The notes beneath the pieces were generated by a model. The model did not search any database. It was not told the DNA's origin and worked only from the letters and a program-made list of their open reading frames with translations. DNA of 6,969 bases, from positions 1 through 6,969 of the forward strand of contig CALJTZ010000216.1 in the NCBI GenBank assembly GCA_937975655.1. Reading direction: 5' to 3'. This DNA comes from an uncultured Synechococcus sp. Lineage in GTDB: Bacteria > Cyanobacteriota > Cyanobacteriia > PCC-6307 > Cyanobiaceae. Shown in pieces: positions 1-5,521 of this stretch. The translations under genes were made by a program, and so were the position numbers. Positions within the stretch are counted from its first letter, which is position 1, and every line of letters starts with the position of its first letter.

Positions 1-281
1 CGCCAATAGAAGCGTGGAAATGTGGTATCCATCGGCGTCGGCATCCATCAGGAGGATGATTTTGCCATAGCGAAGCCCCGAGTGGTCGTACCTTTCCCCG
101 ATTCCGGTACCAATTGCACTAACCAGATCCTTAAGTTCCTGATTAACCAGAACTTTCCCAAGAGCCATTCCCTCGGAATTGAGCACCTTCCCCCGCAAGG
201 GAAGAACGGCCTGGATCCGGTTGTTTCTCCCCTGCTTCGCCGAACCGCCTGCACCGTCGCCTTCCACCAGGAACAGCACAT
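1..281 (-). other. Toprim-domain segment of a type IIA topoisomerase B subunit (ParE/GyrB-like)
   Basis: This is the downstream part of the chimeric frame. The order of motifs is EGDGAGGSAKQGRNNR, QAVLPLRGKVLN, NQELKDLVSAIGTGIG, LRYGKIILLMDADADGYH and ISTLLL. It resembles the ParE-like or second-GyrB type rather than the usual cyanobacterial GyrB, which from memory reads more like QGRDRKFQAILPLRGKILN and MTDADVDGAHI. The N-terminal ATPase and transducer domains are absent upstream. By hand count the first 240 bases are about 54% G+C, well below the P450 part, where one 60-base row (481-540) is 80%. This fits a different genomic source. Confidence 0.85.
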
Positions 282-1125
282 CGCGCCCGGCCTGCAGCCA
301 GGGCAGCACCTCCGGGTGCTGCAGCACCGCCGCCATCAGGCAGCTCAAGGACGATGCGGTGGTTTCGTAGCCGGCAAACAACAGCAGAAGCAACTGCTCC
401 ACCAGGTCGTCGTCGGTGAGCGGCAGGCCCGCTTCATCGAGGCCGCCACTGAGCAGATCCAGGCCACCGGCCAGAGGTTCCCCCGCCGCCACCTGCTGGC
501 GCGCCCGCTCCAGCACCCCAGCCAAGCGTGCCAGCAGCCGGCTGCGGGCCTGCAGCGCCCGGGCAAAGGGGCTCCCCGGCAAGGCGATCGGAATCGAAAA
601 CAGGGCGCGGGTCCAGATTTCAAAGTCGGCGAACAGGGCGTCGCGGTCGTTGCCCTCCAGCCCCAGCACCACCGTGGCGATCACCGTGAAGGCAAAGCGG
701 CGCATGCGCGCCACCAGCGGCACCGGTGCGGTGGCGGCCTGCAGCTCGGCGGCCAGCTCCTCCACCAGCGTCACGATCGCGGGGGTGTAGCGGCGCAGCG
801 CCGCCGCCGAAAACAACTGCCCCACCACCCGCCGCCGGGCGCGATGGTCGGCGCCGTTGCGGTTCGCCAGCGAACGGCTACCCAGCAGCTGGCGCACACT
901 CTCGGGCCACCAGCCCTCGGTGGCCTCGGGCTGGGCCAGCAGATCGGTGATCGCCCGGCCGCCGCGGATGAACACCAGCGGTTGGCCCAGCAGCTTGGTT
1001 TCATACACGTTGCCGAGCTGCGCAAAGCGCTGCTGGGCGAAGTCCGCGTCACGGAAGAAGGCCAGCGCCTCCAGCACCCCGCTGATGGCGCCGGTACTCG
1101 GCAATGGGCGAGGGGAGAGGGGCAT
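1..1125 (-). CDS. Chimeric frame: CYP120-like cytochrome P450 N-terminal part joined to GyrB/ParE-like Toprim segment (3' end beyond window)
   Basis: This frame has 375 codons and no stop. Residues 1 to about 280 read as a CYP120-family cyanobacterial P450: a short proline-rich start, a block with GNVYETKLLGQPLVFI, a helix C-like HRARRRVVGQLF, and the I-helix oxygen-activation motif LLLLFAGYETT (A251 to T256). The ExxR helix and haem-cysteine loop should follow. Instead, from about residue 285, it reads LFLVEGDGAGGSAKQGR, then LPLRGKVLN and LLMDADADGYH (D361, D363, D365), which is the metal-binding Toprim domain of a type IIA topoisomerase B subunit. E288 and the DxDxD acids are present, but the usual Ser of EGDSA is Gly. 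Known CYP120 proteins are about 440 residues, so the P450 part is roughly two-thirds length and could not bind haem. The ATG at 1125 matches the family N terminus; no clear Shine-Dalgarno is seen. A contig chimera is the leading explanation; a real fusion or rearrangement is the alternative. Confidence 0.85.
   Translation of the reverse strand, partial: MPLSPRPLPSTGAISGVLEALAFFRDADFAQQRFAQLGNVYETKLLGQPLVFIRGGRAITDLLAQPEATEGWWPESVRQLLGSRSLANRNGADHRARRRVVGQLFSAAALRRYTPAIVTLVEELAAELQAATAPVPLVARMRRFAFTVIATVVLGLEGNDRDALFADFEIWTRALFSIPIALPGSPFARALQARSRLLARLAGVLERARQQVAAGEPLAGGLDLLSGGLDEAGLPLTDDDLVEQLLLLLFAGYETTASSLSCLMAAVLQHPEVLPWLQAGRDVLFLVEGDGAGGSAKQGRNNRIQAVLPLRGKVLNSEGMALGKVLVNQELKDLVSAIGTGIGERYDHSGLRYGKIILLMDADADGYHISTLLLA
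282..1125 (-). other. CYP120-like cytochrome P450, N-terminal two-thirds only
   Basis: CYP120 enzymes are soluble cyanobacterial P450s; Synechocystis CYP120A1 hydroxylates retinoids. The motif order and spacing here follow CYP120A1: LPxxG start, FFRDADF, FIRGG, the LLGSRSLANRNGADHRARRR block, LFSIPIALPGSPFARA, and the LLLLFAGYETTASSLS I-helix. The last convincing P450 text is VLQHPEVLPWLQA, typical just after the I-helix. The K-helix ExxR and the FxxGxxxC haem loop are not in the window, so this part is a pseudogene if the junction is real, or an incomplete gene if the junction is an assembly error. The substrate cannot be inferred. Confidence 0.85.
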
Positions 1126-1152
1126 AACAACGTGCAGAGTCCGTGGGCACTG

Positions 1153-1187
1153 ATCACCACCGCATCTCCCACCGACACGGTGGTGAT
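1153..1187. repeat. Nine-base perfect inverted repeat with an alternative nested hairpin
   Basis: ATCACCACC at 1153-1161 is the exact reverse complement of GGTGGTGAT at 1179-1187 (17-base spacer). A competing hairpin, CCACCG (1169-1174), loop ACA, CGGTGG (1178-1183), shares the right arm. No T-run follows on either strand, so it is not a classic intrinsic terminator. It lies 28 bases upstream of the P450-like start and could be an operator or a 5' leader structure. Confidence 0.4.
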
Positions 1188-1237
1188 TGCTGCCGTGGAT
1201 CGCGAAGGTGTTGTCGGTGTTGAACGCAAGCGACTGC

Positions 1238-1243
1238 TTGACA
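1238..1243 (+). promoter_or_regulatory. Possible -35 element (TTGACA) upstream of glycosyltransferase
   Basis: This is a perfect TTGACA on the plus strand, about 135 bases before the glycosyltransferase start. The position 17-18 bases downstream holds AGCCTA/GCCTAG, a poor -10, so promoter activity is doubtful. Confidence 0.15.
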
Positions 1244-1363
1244 GCATCCCGCGCAGCTCCAGCCTAGGAAGCCGCCCTGCAGAGGTACGCGCCGAAAGTG
1301 GGGACCCATGACCCTTCTGGCCCAGGCAATCCAACCGGCTCGACTAACGTCATGGAGTACGCA

Positions 1364-1381
1364 ATGACGCCTCCCATTTGA
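1364..1381 (+). promoter_or_regulatory. Possible leader mini-ORF (five codons) overlapping the glycosyltransferase start
   Basis: GGAG at 1354-1357 sits six bases before an ATG at 1364 that encodes MTPPI and ends at TGA 1379-1381. That stop overlaps the TTG start of the glycosyltransferase (1378-1380) by two bases. The arrangement could deliver ribosomes to a weak TTG start by termination-reinitiation. ATGACGC (1364-1370) also pairs perfectly with GCGTCAT (1391-1397), so both starts could be held in a stem-loop. This is inference from sequence only. Confidence 0.3.
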
Positions 1382-2136
1382 CGACCGTAAGCGTCATCAC
1401 GCCGACCCGGCTCCTACCGGATCGGTTGCCCATGTTGAGCCATTTAAATCGCAGCCTGGCGAAAAATAGCTGCAGCATCGAACATGTGATCGTCGTTGAT
1501 GGCAACGGCATCGAAGCCCTCCCCGCGGAGCTTGCGGCCAACGCCACCGTGATCGCATCGGCCCGGCCCATTGGTCAGGCCGCAGCTCGGAATCTGGGTT
1601 TGCTTGTGGCACGGGGTGCGTGGATCACCAGCGCCGACGATGACGACTGGCTTTATCCCCACTCCATCGACCAACGCCTAGCGGCGATCGAGGGCCAGAC
1701 AGGGGCCCTATGGGCAGCGGGATATTGCACTGACGACCTCAAGAATGATCCCGCCATCGTGTCCGCGGGACCATGCCTGGCGGGTGATATCTGGCGCGCA
1801 TGGCCATCGCCCCATGACAGCATTCCCCTAGGCCCAACCACCCTGCTGGTGGAGGCTGCCTTGCTGAAGCGCGTCGGTGGCTGGATGGGCCTGCCTCAAG
1901 GTGAAGATGTGGGCATGATGATCGCCGTCACCAGCAGTGCCCCAGGCGTGTTAATTGCTGATTACGTGTATCACATACGCCTCCACTTTGGGCAGATGAC
2001 GAAAGCCGCCTGGTTCGATGATTTGGAGCTGTTGTCGCGCCGCTCTGCCTGGGAGCGCGGACAATCTATTCTCGCTCAGCAGCAGCAGGCCAGCACCTCA
2101 ATGCCCTCGGTCCGCCAGCGCATGGTGAGCCTGTGA
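1378..2136 (+). CDS. Glycosyltransferase family 2 (GT-A fold)
   Basis: This is a 252-residue GT-A enzyme that should transfer a sugar from a nucleotide-sugar donor to a glycan, lipid or protein acceptor in the cytoplasm. The N terminus TVSVITPTR (3-11) is the classic first beta strand of the GT2 nucleotide-binding fold. VIVVDGNG (37-44) is the second strand, with D41. GQAAARNLGL (66-75) is the ARN.G helix. ADDDDW (86-91) holds the DxD-like metal and nucleotide site. GGWMGLPQGED (167-177) provides the later acidic ED pair, followed by YHIRLHFGQMTK. There is no membrane segment, so it is a soluble enzyme. The TTG start is chosen because it places MTTVSVITPTR at the family N terminus, no in-frame ATG or GTG lies between it and the upstream TAA at 1345, and there is an upstream coupling signal. 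Its stop overlaps the start of the GH57-like gene, indicating co-translation. Donor and acceptor are unknown. Confidence 0.88.
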   Translation: MTTVSVITPTRLLPDRLPMLSHLNRSLAKNSCSIEHVIVVDGNGIEALPAELAANATVIASARPIGQAAARNLGLLVARGAWITSADDDDWLYPHSIDQRLAAIEGQTGALWAAGYCTDDLKNDPAIVSAGPCLAGDIWRAWPSPHDSIPLGPTTLLVEAALLKRVGGWMGLPQGEDVGMMIAVTSSAPGVLIADYVYHIRLHFGQMTKAAWFDDLELLSRRSAWERGQSILAQQQQASTSMPSVRQRMVSL

Positions 2137-3587
2137 GTCCCAACACCCTGCCGCCGATCGCCGGTCGCGAGGCGGAGATCCTGGCCCTGGTGCAGCAGAA
2201 CCAGCCCGTAGTTCTGCCCAGCACCACGCTGCAGCTGGAGCAGATCTGCTCAGCCTTCGCCTGTGCCCTGCACATGCACCAGCCCACGATTCCGGCCGGG
2301 GCTAACGGAGAGCTGATCTCCCATCTCCAATACATGTTCGAGCACCCCGGCGAGGGCGATACCCACAACGCCGAGCCCCTCGCCCAGTGCTACCGGCGCA
2401 TGGCTGAATTGATTCCCCAGCTGATCAGCGAAGGCTGCAACCCGCGGATCATGCTGGATTATTCCGGCAATCTGCTCTGGGGATTCGAGCAGATGGGCCG
2501 CGCCGACATCCTCGAGGCCCTGCGATTTTTGGCCTGCGATCCCACCATGCAACCCCACGTGGAGTGGCTGGGCACCTTCTGGAGCCACGCCGTGGCCCCC
2601 TCCACGCCAATCCCCGATCTAAAGCTGCAGATCCTGGCCTGGCAGCAGCACTTCGCCGCCTTGTTCGGCGACCAGGCGCTACAGCGGGTGAAGGGCTTCT
2701 CGCCGCCGGAGATGCACCTGCCCAACCACCCCGACACCCTCTATGCCTTCGTGAAGGCCTTGCGGGAGTGCGGCTACCGCTGGCTGCTGGTGCAGGAACA
2801 CAGCGTGGAAAACCTCGATGGTTCTGGCCTCAGCCACGCGCAGAAGTACCTCCCCAATCAATTGGTGGCGCGCAGCTCCAGTGGTGACACGGTGAGTATC
2901 ACCACCCTGATCAAAACCCAGGGCTCCGACACCAAGTTGGTGGGCCAGATGCAGCCCTGCTACGAGGCCCTGAGCCTGGGGCGGATGGCGCTGGGCGACA
3001 TCCCCATTCCCGCCCTGGTGTCCCAGATCGCCGACGGCGAAAACGGCGGCGTGATGATGAACGAATTTCCCCAGGCCTTCCTCCAGGCCCATCGCAAGCT
3101 GACGGGCGACAGCGGGCGCACGGTGGCGATCAACGGCACGGAATACCTCGAACTGCTGGAGGCCGCCGGTGTCACCACTGAGGCCTACCCCCGGATTCAG
3201 GCGGTACAGCAGCACAAGCTGTGGCAACGCCTCGATGGGCCCATCAGCCCGGAAGCGGTGCAGGCCGCCATGGGCGAACTCCAGGCCAGTGATCCCAGCT
3301 TCTCGATGGCCGGCGCCTCCTGGACCAACAACCTCAGCTGGGTGGAGGGCTACACAAACGTGTTGGAGCCGATGAACCGCCTCAGCGCCGCCTTTCACCA
3401 GCGCTTCGATGCACCGGTAGCGACCGACCCCGCTGTGACCCGCAGCCAGCCCTACCAGCAGGCCCTGTTGCATCTGCTGCTGTTGCAAACCAGCTGCTTC
3501 CGCTACTGGGGCCAGGGCGCCTGGACCGACTACGCCACAGAGATCTACCGCCGGGGTGAGGCGGCGCTCTCCTCCTCGATCCGGTAG
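2133..3587 (+). CDS. Glycoside hydrolase family 57-like protein
   Basis: This 484-residue protein resembles GH57, a retaining alpha-glucan hydrolase or transferase family (amylases, 4-alpha-glucanotransferases, branching enzymes). Family landmarks in order are HMHQP at 47-51 (the HxHQP strand opening the barrel), LDYSGNLLWGFEQMG at 109-122, GFSPPEM at 188-194 with E193 in the position of the catalytic nucleophile, and ADGENGGVMMNEFP at 300-313, where D301 fits the general acid of the DGEN motif. About 45 residues precede the barrel, an N-terminal extension. The GTG start overlaps the glycosyltransferase stop (GTGA), with GGTGAG at 2124-2129 as the ribosome site, so the two are translationally coupled. 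No signal peptide is seen. The last 43 bases overlap the convergent small gene. Catalytic residues suggest an active enzyme, but the substrate is not predictable. Confidence 0.85.
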   Translation: MSPNTLPPIAGREAEILALVQQNQPVVLPSTTLQLEQICSAFACALHMHQPTIPAGANGELISHLQYMFEHPGEGDTHNAEPLAQCYRRMAELIPQLISEGCNPRIMLDYSGNLLWGFEQMGRADILEALRFLACDPTMQPHVEWLGTFWSHAVAPSTPIPDLKLQILAWQQHFAALFGDQALQRVKGFSPPEMHLPNHPDTLYAFVKALRECGYRWLLVQEHSVENLDGSGLSHAQKYLPNQLVARSSSGDTVSITTLIKTQGSDTKLVGQMQPCYEALSLGRMALGDIPIPALVSQIADGENGGVMMNEFPQAFLQAHRKLTGDSGRTVAINGTEYLELLEAAGVTTEAYPRIQAVQQHKLWQRLDGPISPEAVQAAMGELQASDPSFSMAGASWTNNLSWVEGYTNVLEPMNRLSAAFHQRFDAPVATDPAVTRSQPYQQALLHLLLLQTSCFRYWGQGAWTDYATEIYRRGEAALSSSIR

Positions 3588-3727
3588 TACAGCCGATCAT
3601 CGGAGCAGCACAAATCGGCGTAGTAGCGCTCGAGCACCCCATGGGCCTCGTCGTAGCTGGCGAACACCTGGCCGGTGATGGCGTCCTGGCCGCCATCGTC
3701 CCGCTGGATCCGGTAGTGCCTGGCCAT
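3545..3727 (-). CDS. Small conserved-looking cyanobacterial protein, 60 residues, unknown function
   Basis: The protein begins MARHYRIQRDDGGQDAITG and continues with FASYDEAHGVLERYYADLC, a CSDD segment and YYRIEEES. It is soluble, tyrosine-rich and acidic at the C terminus, and resembles a short picocyanobacterial hypothetical family that I know only as uncharacterised. The ATG at 3727 is preceded by AGAGGTG (3738-3732 on the minus strand), a good Shine-Dalgarno four bases away, which supports this start over longer upstream readings. Its 3' end overlaps the GH57-like gene by 43 bases on the opposite strand. It is divergent from the flavoprotein gene with a 39-base gap. Confidence 0.75.
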   Translation of the reverse strand: MARHYRIQRDDGGQDAITGQVFASYDEAHGVLERYYADLCCSDDRLYYRIEEESAASPRR

Positions 3728-3766
3728 GCAGCACCTCTGGGTTCTGGGCCTCCCTAGCCTGCAGCC

Positions 3767-4339
3767 ATGGCCAGCGCTGATCCCCTGCCCCCCTGGCGGC
3801 CCCTGCTGCGGGGGGCACGCGAGCGGGAGGGGCGCTCCCCCCAGGCCCGCTGGCTGCAGCTCGCCACCGTGGCGGCCGATGGCACGCCGCGGCTGCGCAC
3901 CCTGGTGTTCCGCGGCTGGGCCGGCGCAGCGGAGCTGGATCTGCTCACCGATGGCCGCAGCGCCAAGGCCGCCGAAGTGCGCCACCAGCCGGCGGTGGAG
4001 CTGGGCTGGCTGCTGCCCAAGGCCCGCTGCCAATTCCGCCTGCGCGGCGCCCTGATAGCCCTTCCGGCGGAGCTGGAGGCCAGCGAACGGCAGCGGCACT
4101 GGCAGGGCCTCACCCCGGGGGGCCGGGCCCTCTGGGGCTGGCCGGCGCCGGGCGAGCCGCTGGAGAGCGAGGGGCACTTCCCCGCCGCACTCGGCGACCA
4201 GCTGCCGATCCCCCCCTGTTTCCAGTTGCTGCGCATCGGCCTGGAGCAGGTGGAGCTGCTGGAGCTCACTAAACACCCCCACCGCCGCCGCCGCTGGTGC
4301 CGCGAGGATGGCTGGGCGGAGCAACGCCTCAATCCCTGA
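3767..4339 (+). CDS. Pyridoxamine 5'-phosphate oxidase-like flavoprotein, Alr4036 family
   Basis: This 190-residue protein has the split-barrel FMN-binding fold of the PNPOx-like superfamily, specifically the Alr4036 type common in cyanobacteria. Key stretches are PPWRPLLRGAREREG (8-22), ARWLQLATVAADGTPRLRTLVFRGW (27-51; the TLVFRG strand lines the FMN site), DGRSAKAAEV (62-71), and ELGWLLPKARCQFRLRG (78-94). The C terminus, around LELTKHPHRRRRW, is the basic tail typical of the family. The length matches relatives. The family is annotated from fold rather than proven vitamin B6 chemistry; a general FMN-dependent oxidoreductase is equally possible. It is the first gene of a close trio, with DUF2256 starting 16 bases after its stop. 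Confidence 0.88.
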   Translation: MASADPLPPWRPLLRGAREREGRSPQARWLQLATVAADGTPRLRTLVFRGWAGAAELDLLTDGRSAKAAEVRHQPAVELGWLLPKARCQFRLRGALIALPAELEASERQRHWQGLTPGGRALWGWPAPGEPLESEGHFPAALGDQLPIPPCFQLLRIGLEQVELLELTKHPHRRRRWCREDGWAEQRLNP

Positions 4340-4355
4340 CCCACCCCCCGCTCTG

Positions 4356-4499
4356 ATGCCCCACCACGCCGAGCGCCCCACCAAGATCTGCCCCGTGTGC
4401 CAGCGCCCCTTCCAGTGGCGCAAAAAGTGGAAGGACGTGTGGGACGAGGTGCGCTACTGCTCGGAGCGCTGCCGCCGCCGCCGCCCAGCCCAGCCCTGA
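4356..4499 (+). CDS. DUF2256 family small zinc-ribbon-like protein
   Basis: This is a 47-residue protein with four cysteines, C12 and C15 in KICPVC and C35 and C39 in YCSERC, around the family signature RPFQWRKKWKDVWDEVRYC. That is the DUF2256 pattern and probably binds one zinc ion. The basic C terminus RRRRP could touch nucleic acid, but no function is known to me. The ATG at 4356 is chosen over an in-frame ATG at 4308, because the latter would overlap the flavoprotein gene and add residues absent from the family. It sits 16 bases after the flavoprotein stop and 14 bases before the cupin start, in an apparent operon. Confidence 0.85.
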   Translation: MPHHAERPTKICPVCQRPFQWRKKWKDVWDEVRYCSERCRRRRPAQP

Positions 4500-4513
4500 T
4501 CGCACGCCTGTTG

Positions 4514-5182
4514 ATGAACCTGAACGCCAACCTCAACCAGCGGGTGGTGCTGGACACCAACACCATCGCGTGGACGCCATCACCGATGGCTGGCGTGGAG
4601 CGCCGCATGCTCGATCGCGAGGGCGGCGAAGTGGCCCGCACCACCTCGATCGTGCGCTACGCCCCCGGCAGCAGCTTTGAGCGCCATGGCCATGGCGGTG
4701 GCGAGGAGTTTCTGGTGCTCGAGGGTGTCTTTTCAGACGAGCTGGGCCACTACCCCGCCGGCACCTACGTGCGCAATCCGGTGGGATCCAGCCATGCACC
4801 CTTCAGCCAGGAGGGCTGCACGATCCTGGTGAAGCTGCAGCAGATGCACCCGGCAGACCAGCAGCGGGTGGTGATCCACACCACCACCAGCACCTGGGTG
4901 CCGGGCCTGGTGCCCGGGCTGGAGGTGCTGCCCCTGCACGCCCATGGCCCGGAACATGTGGCCCTGGTGCGCTGGGCACCAGGCACGGTGTTTCAGGCCC
5001 ACAGCCACGCCGGCGGCGAGGAAATCCTGGTGCTCGAGGGTGTGTTTCAGGATGAACATGGCACCTATCCCGCCGGCAGCTGGCTGCGCAATCCCCACGG
5101 CAGCATCCATCGGCCCTGGAGTGAGGCGGGCTGCACCATCTGGGTGAAGACGGGCCACCTCAGCCCGCTCTCTGGCGATTAG
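4514..5182 (+). CDS. Tandem ChrR-like cupin protein (two complete metal sites)
   Basis: This 222-residue protein is two copies of a ChrR-type cupin barrel. In the first, H58, H60, E64 and H94 fit metal ligands; in the second, H163, H165, E169 and H199 do. The intervals are identical (36 residues from first to last His) and match the ligand spacing I recall for Rhodobacter ChrR (H141, H143, E147, H177). Each half repeats GGEE-LVLEGVF-DE-YPAG-RNP-GS-H. The ChrR anti-sigma zinc domain is absent, so this is a stand-alone cupin; a role in metal or oxidative chemistry is inference. The ATG at 4514 places MNLNANLNQRVV next to the first barrel; an open frame upstream to 4397 lies over the DUF2256 gene and is proline-rich and unlikely. 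No Shine-Dalgarno is obvious, so coupling to DUF2256 is plausible. Confidence 0.87.
   Translation: MNLNANLNQRVVLDTNTIAWTPSPMAGVERRMLDREGGEVARTTSIVRYAPGSSFERHGHGGGEEFLVLEGVFSDELGHYPAGTYVRNPVGSSHAPFSQEGCTILVKLQQMHPADQQRVVIHTTTSTWVPGLVPGLEVLPLHAHGPEHVALVRWAPGTVFQAHSHAGGEEILVLEGVFQDEHGTYPAGSWLRNPHGSIHRPWSEAGCTIWVKTGHLSPLSGD
4712..4728 (+). repeat. Direct repeat copy 1 within the tandem cupin gene
   Basis: This 17-base word, encoding the LVLEGV core, is identical to 5027-5043. The copies are 315 bases (105 codons) apart, the same interval as the metal ligands of the two barrels. It marks the internal gene duplication at DNA level. Confidence 0.7.
5027..5043 (+). repeat. Direct repeat copy 2 within the tandem cupin gene
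   Basis: This is the second copy of the 17-base word at 4712-4728, inside the second cupin half. Flanking bases are similar but diverged, so this is an old duplication kept by codon and protein constraint, or partly homogenised. Confidence 0.7.
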
Positions 5183-5364
5183 GAAGAGGCCGACATCCGC
5201 TGGCTGATGGCCCAGGTGGTAGCGGCCTTCTGCGTGTGCCAGGCCTGCAACAACTGCTTCGCCAGGTGCTGCAGTTCCGCGGGATCCACAGAGGCATCGA
5301 TCACGCGGTTGAAGCGCTCGATCTCGAATTGCTGGGCGATGGAGAGATCAATCGGCATGGACAT
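5179..5364 (-). CDS. Small cyanobacterial protein, 61 residues, unknown function
   Basis: It begins MSMPIDLSIAQQFEIERFNR and continues through DPAELQHLAKQLLQAW and QKAATTWAI. It is an all-helical, soluble, amphipathic protein. The LSxxQQFExxxF opening recalls NblA phycobilisome-degradation adaptors, but the rest does not follow NblA, so I leave it as unknown; similar short proteins are, I believe, common in picocyanobacteria. GGGAG lies seven bases before the ATG at 5364 on the minus strand, supporting this start. The frame stays open further upstream to a TTG at 5490 and would add a hydrophobic stretch (see findings). The stop overlaps the cupin stop by four bases, convergent. Confidence 0.7.
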   Translation of the reverse strand: MSMPIDLSIAQQFEIERFNRVIDASVDPAELQHLAKQLLQAWHTQKAATTWAISQRMSASS

Positions 5365-5490
5365 GGCCTCACTCCCGATGGGTGAGGCCAAGGTATCGAG
5401 CAGGCACAGAACGGTGGTAGCGAGCACCACCAAGCTGCCCCACAACAGCATTGCAAGTTGTGAAACACCCATCTCGATAAGTTTCGCCAA
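5365..5490 (-). other. Possible N-terminal membrane-segment extension of the 61-residue protein
   Basis: In the same frame as the small gene, the bases upstream of its ATG encode a hydrophobic run (AMLLWGSLVVLATTVLCLL) with possible starts at ATG 5472 or TTG 5490. It would give a membrane-anchored form of up to 103 residues. The good ribosome site just before 5364 argues that the short form is the main product. Both could exist. Confidence 0.25.
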
Positions 5491-5502
5491 TGGTATTCAT
5501 GA

Positions 5503-5510
5503 GCGATCGC
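5503..5510. repeat. HIP1 octamer GCGATCGC
   Basis: The highly iterated palindrome of cyanobacteria, a perfect 8-base copy within AGCGATCGCC. Only this one was noticed in the window, in line with modest HIP1 use in picocyanobacteria. Its function is not settled. Confidence 0.7.
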
Positions 5511-5521
5511 CATTCCTTCCC

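Larger units (their letters stand above)
1126..1377. other. Intergenic gap between divergent P450-like and glycosyltransferase frames
   Basis: No recognisable gene lies in these 252 bases. They contain two overlapping inverted repeats near 1153-1187, a perfect TTGACA hexamer at 1238-1243, a GGAG followed by a five-codon mini-ORF at 1364-1381, and the left arm of a start-region inverted repeat. Frames on both strands stay open for a while, as is common at this G+C content, but none gives a family I recognise. Confidence 0.6.

Noticed and set aside
1238..1270. Full sigma-70 promoter around TTGACA
   Set aside because: The -35 is perfect but no acceptable -10 lies at 16-19 bases, so only a low-confidence element is listed.
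22..1311. Long plus-strand open frame of 429 codons
   Set aside because: It is antisense to the P450/Toprim frame, rich in Gln, His, Arg and Gly low-complexity text, and has no domain. It is a high-G+C shadow.
1126..1311. Possible decayed gene in the gap, with beta-strand-like text (ITTVSVGDAVVISAHG) on the minus strand
   Set aside because: Faintly like the end of a sugar-nucleotide transferase, but too short and unsupported by any second motif. It is not in the P450 frame.
2679..3488. Minus-strand open frame of 269 codons inside the GH57-like gene
   Set aside because: The opposite strand carries catalytic GH57 motifs; this frame has only repetitive Gly/His/Gln composition.
4397..4513. Longer cupin protein starting at 4397
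   Set aside because: The extra part overlaps DUF2256 in another frame and is a proline-rich run; the cupin fold starts after 4514.
3754..4644. Minus-strand frames of about 290 codons over the flavoprotein and DUF2256 genes
   Set aside because: They are Arg/Ser-rich shadows of well-supported plus-strand genes. Only the tail of one, from the ATG at 3727, is a real small gene.
5179..5364. Naming the 61-residue protein NblA
   Set aside because: Only the opening LSxxQQFE pattern is similar; the central and C-terminal NblA signature is missing.
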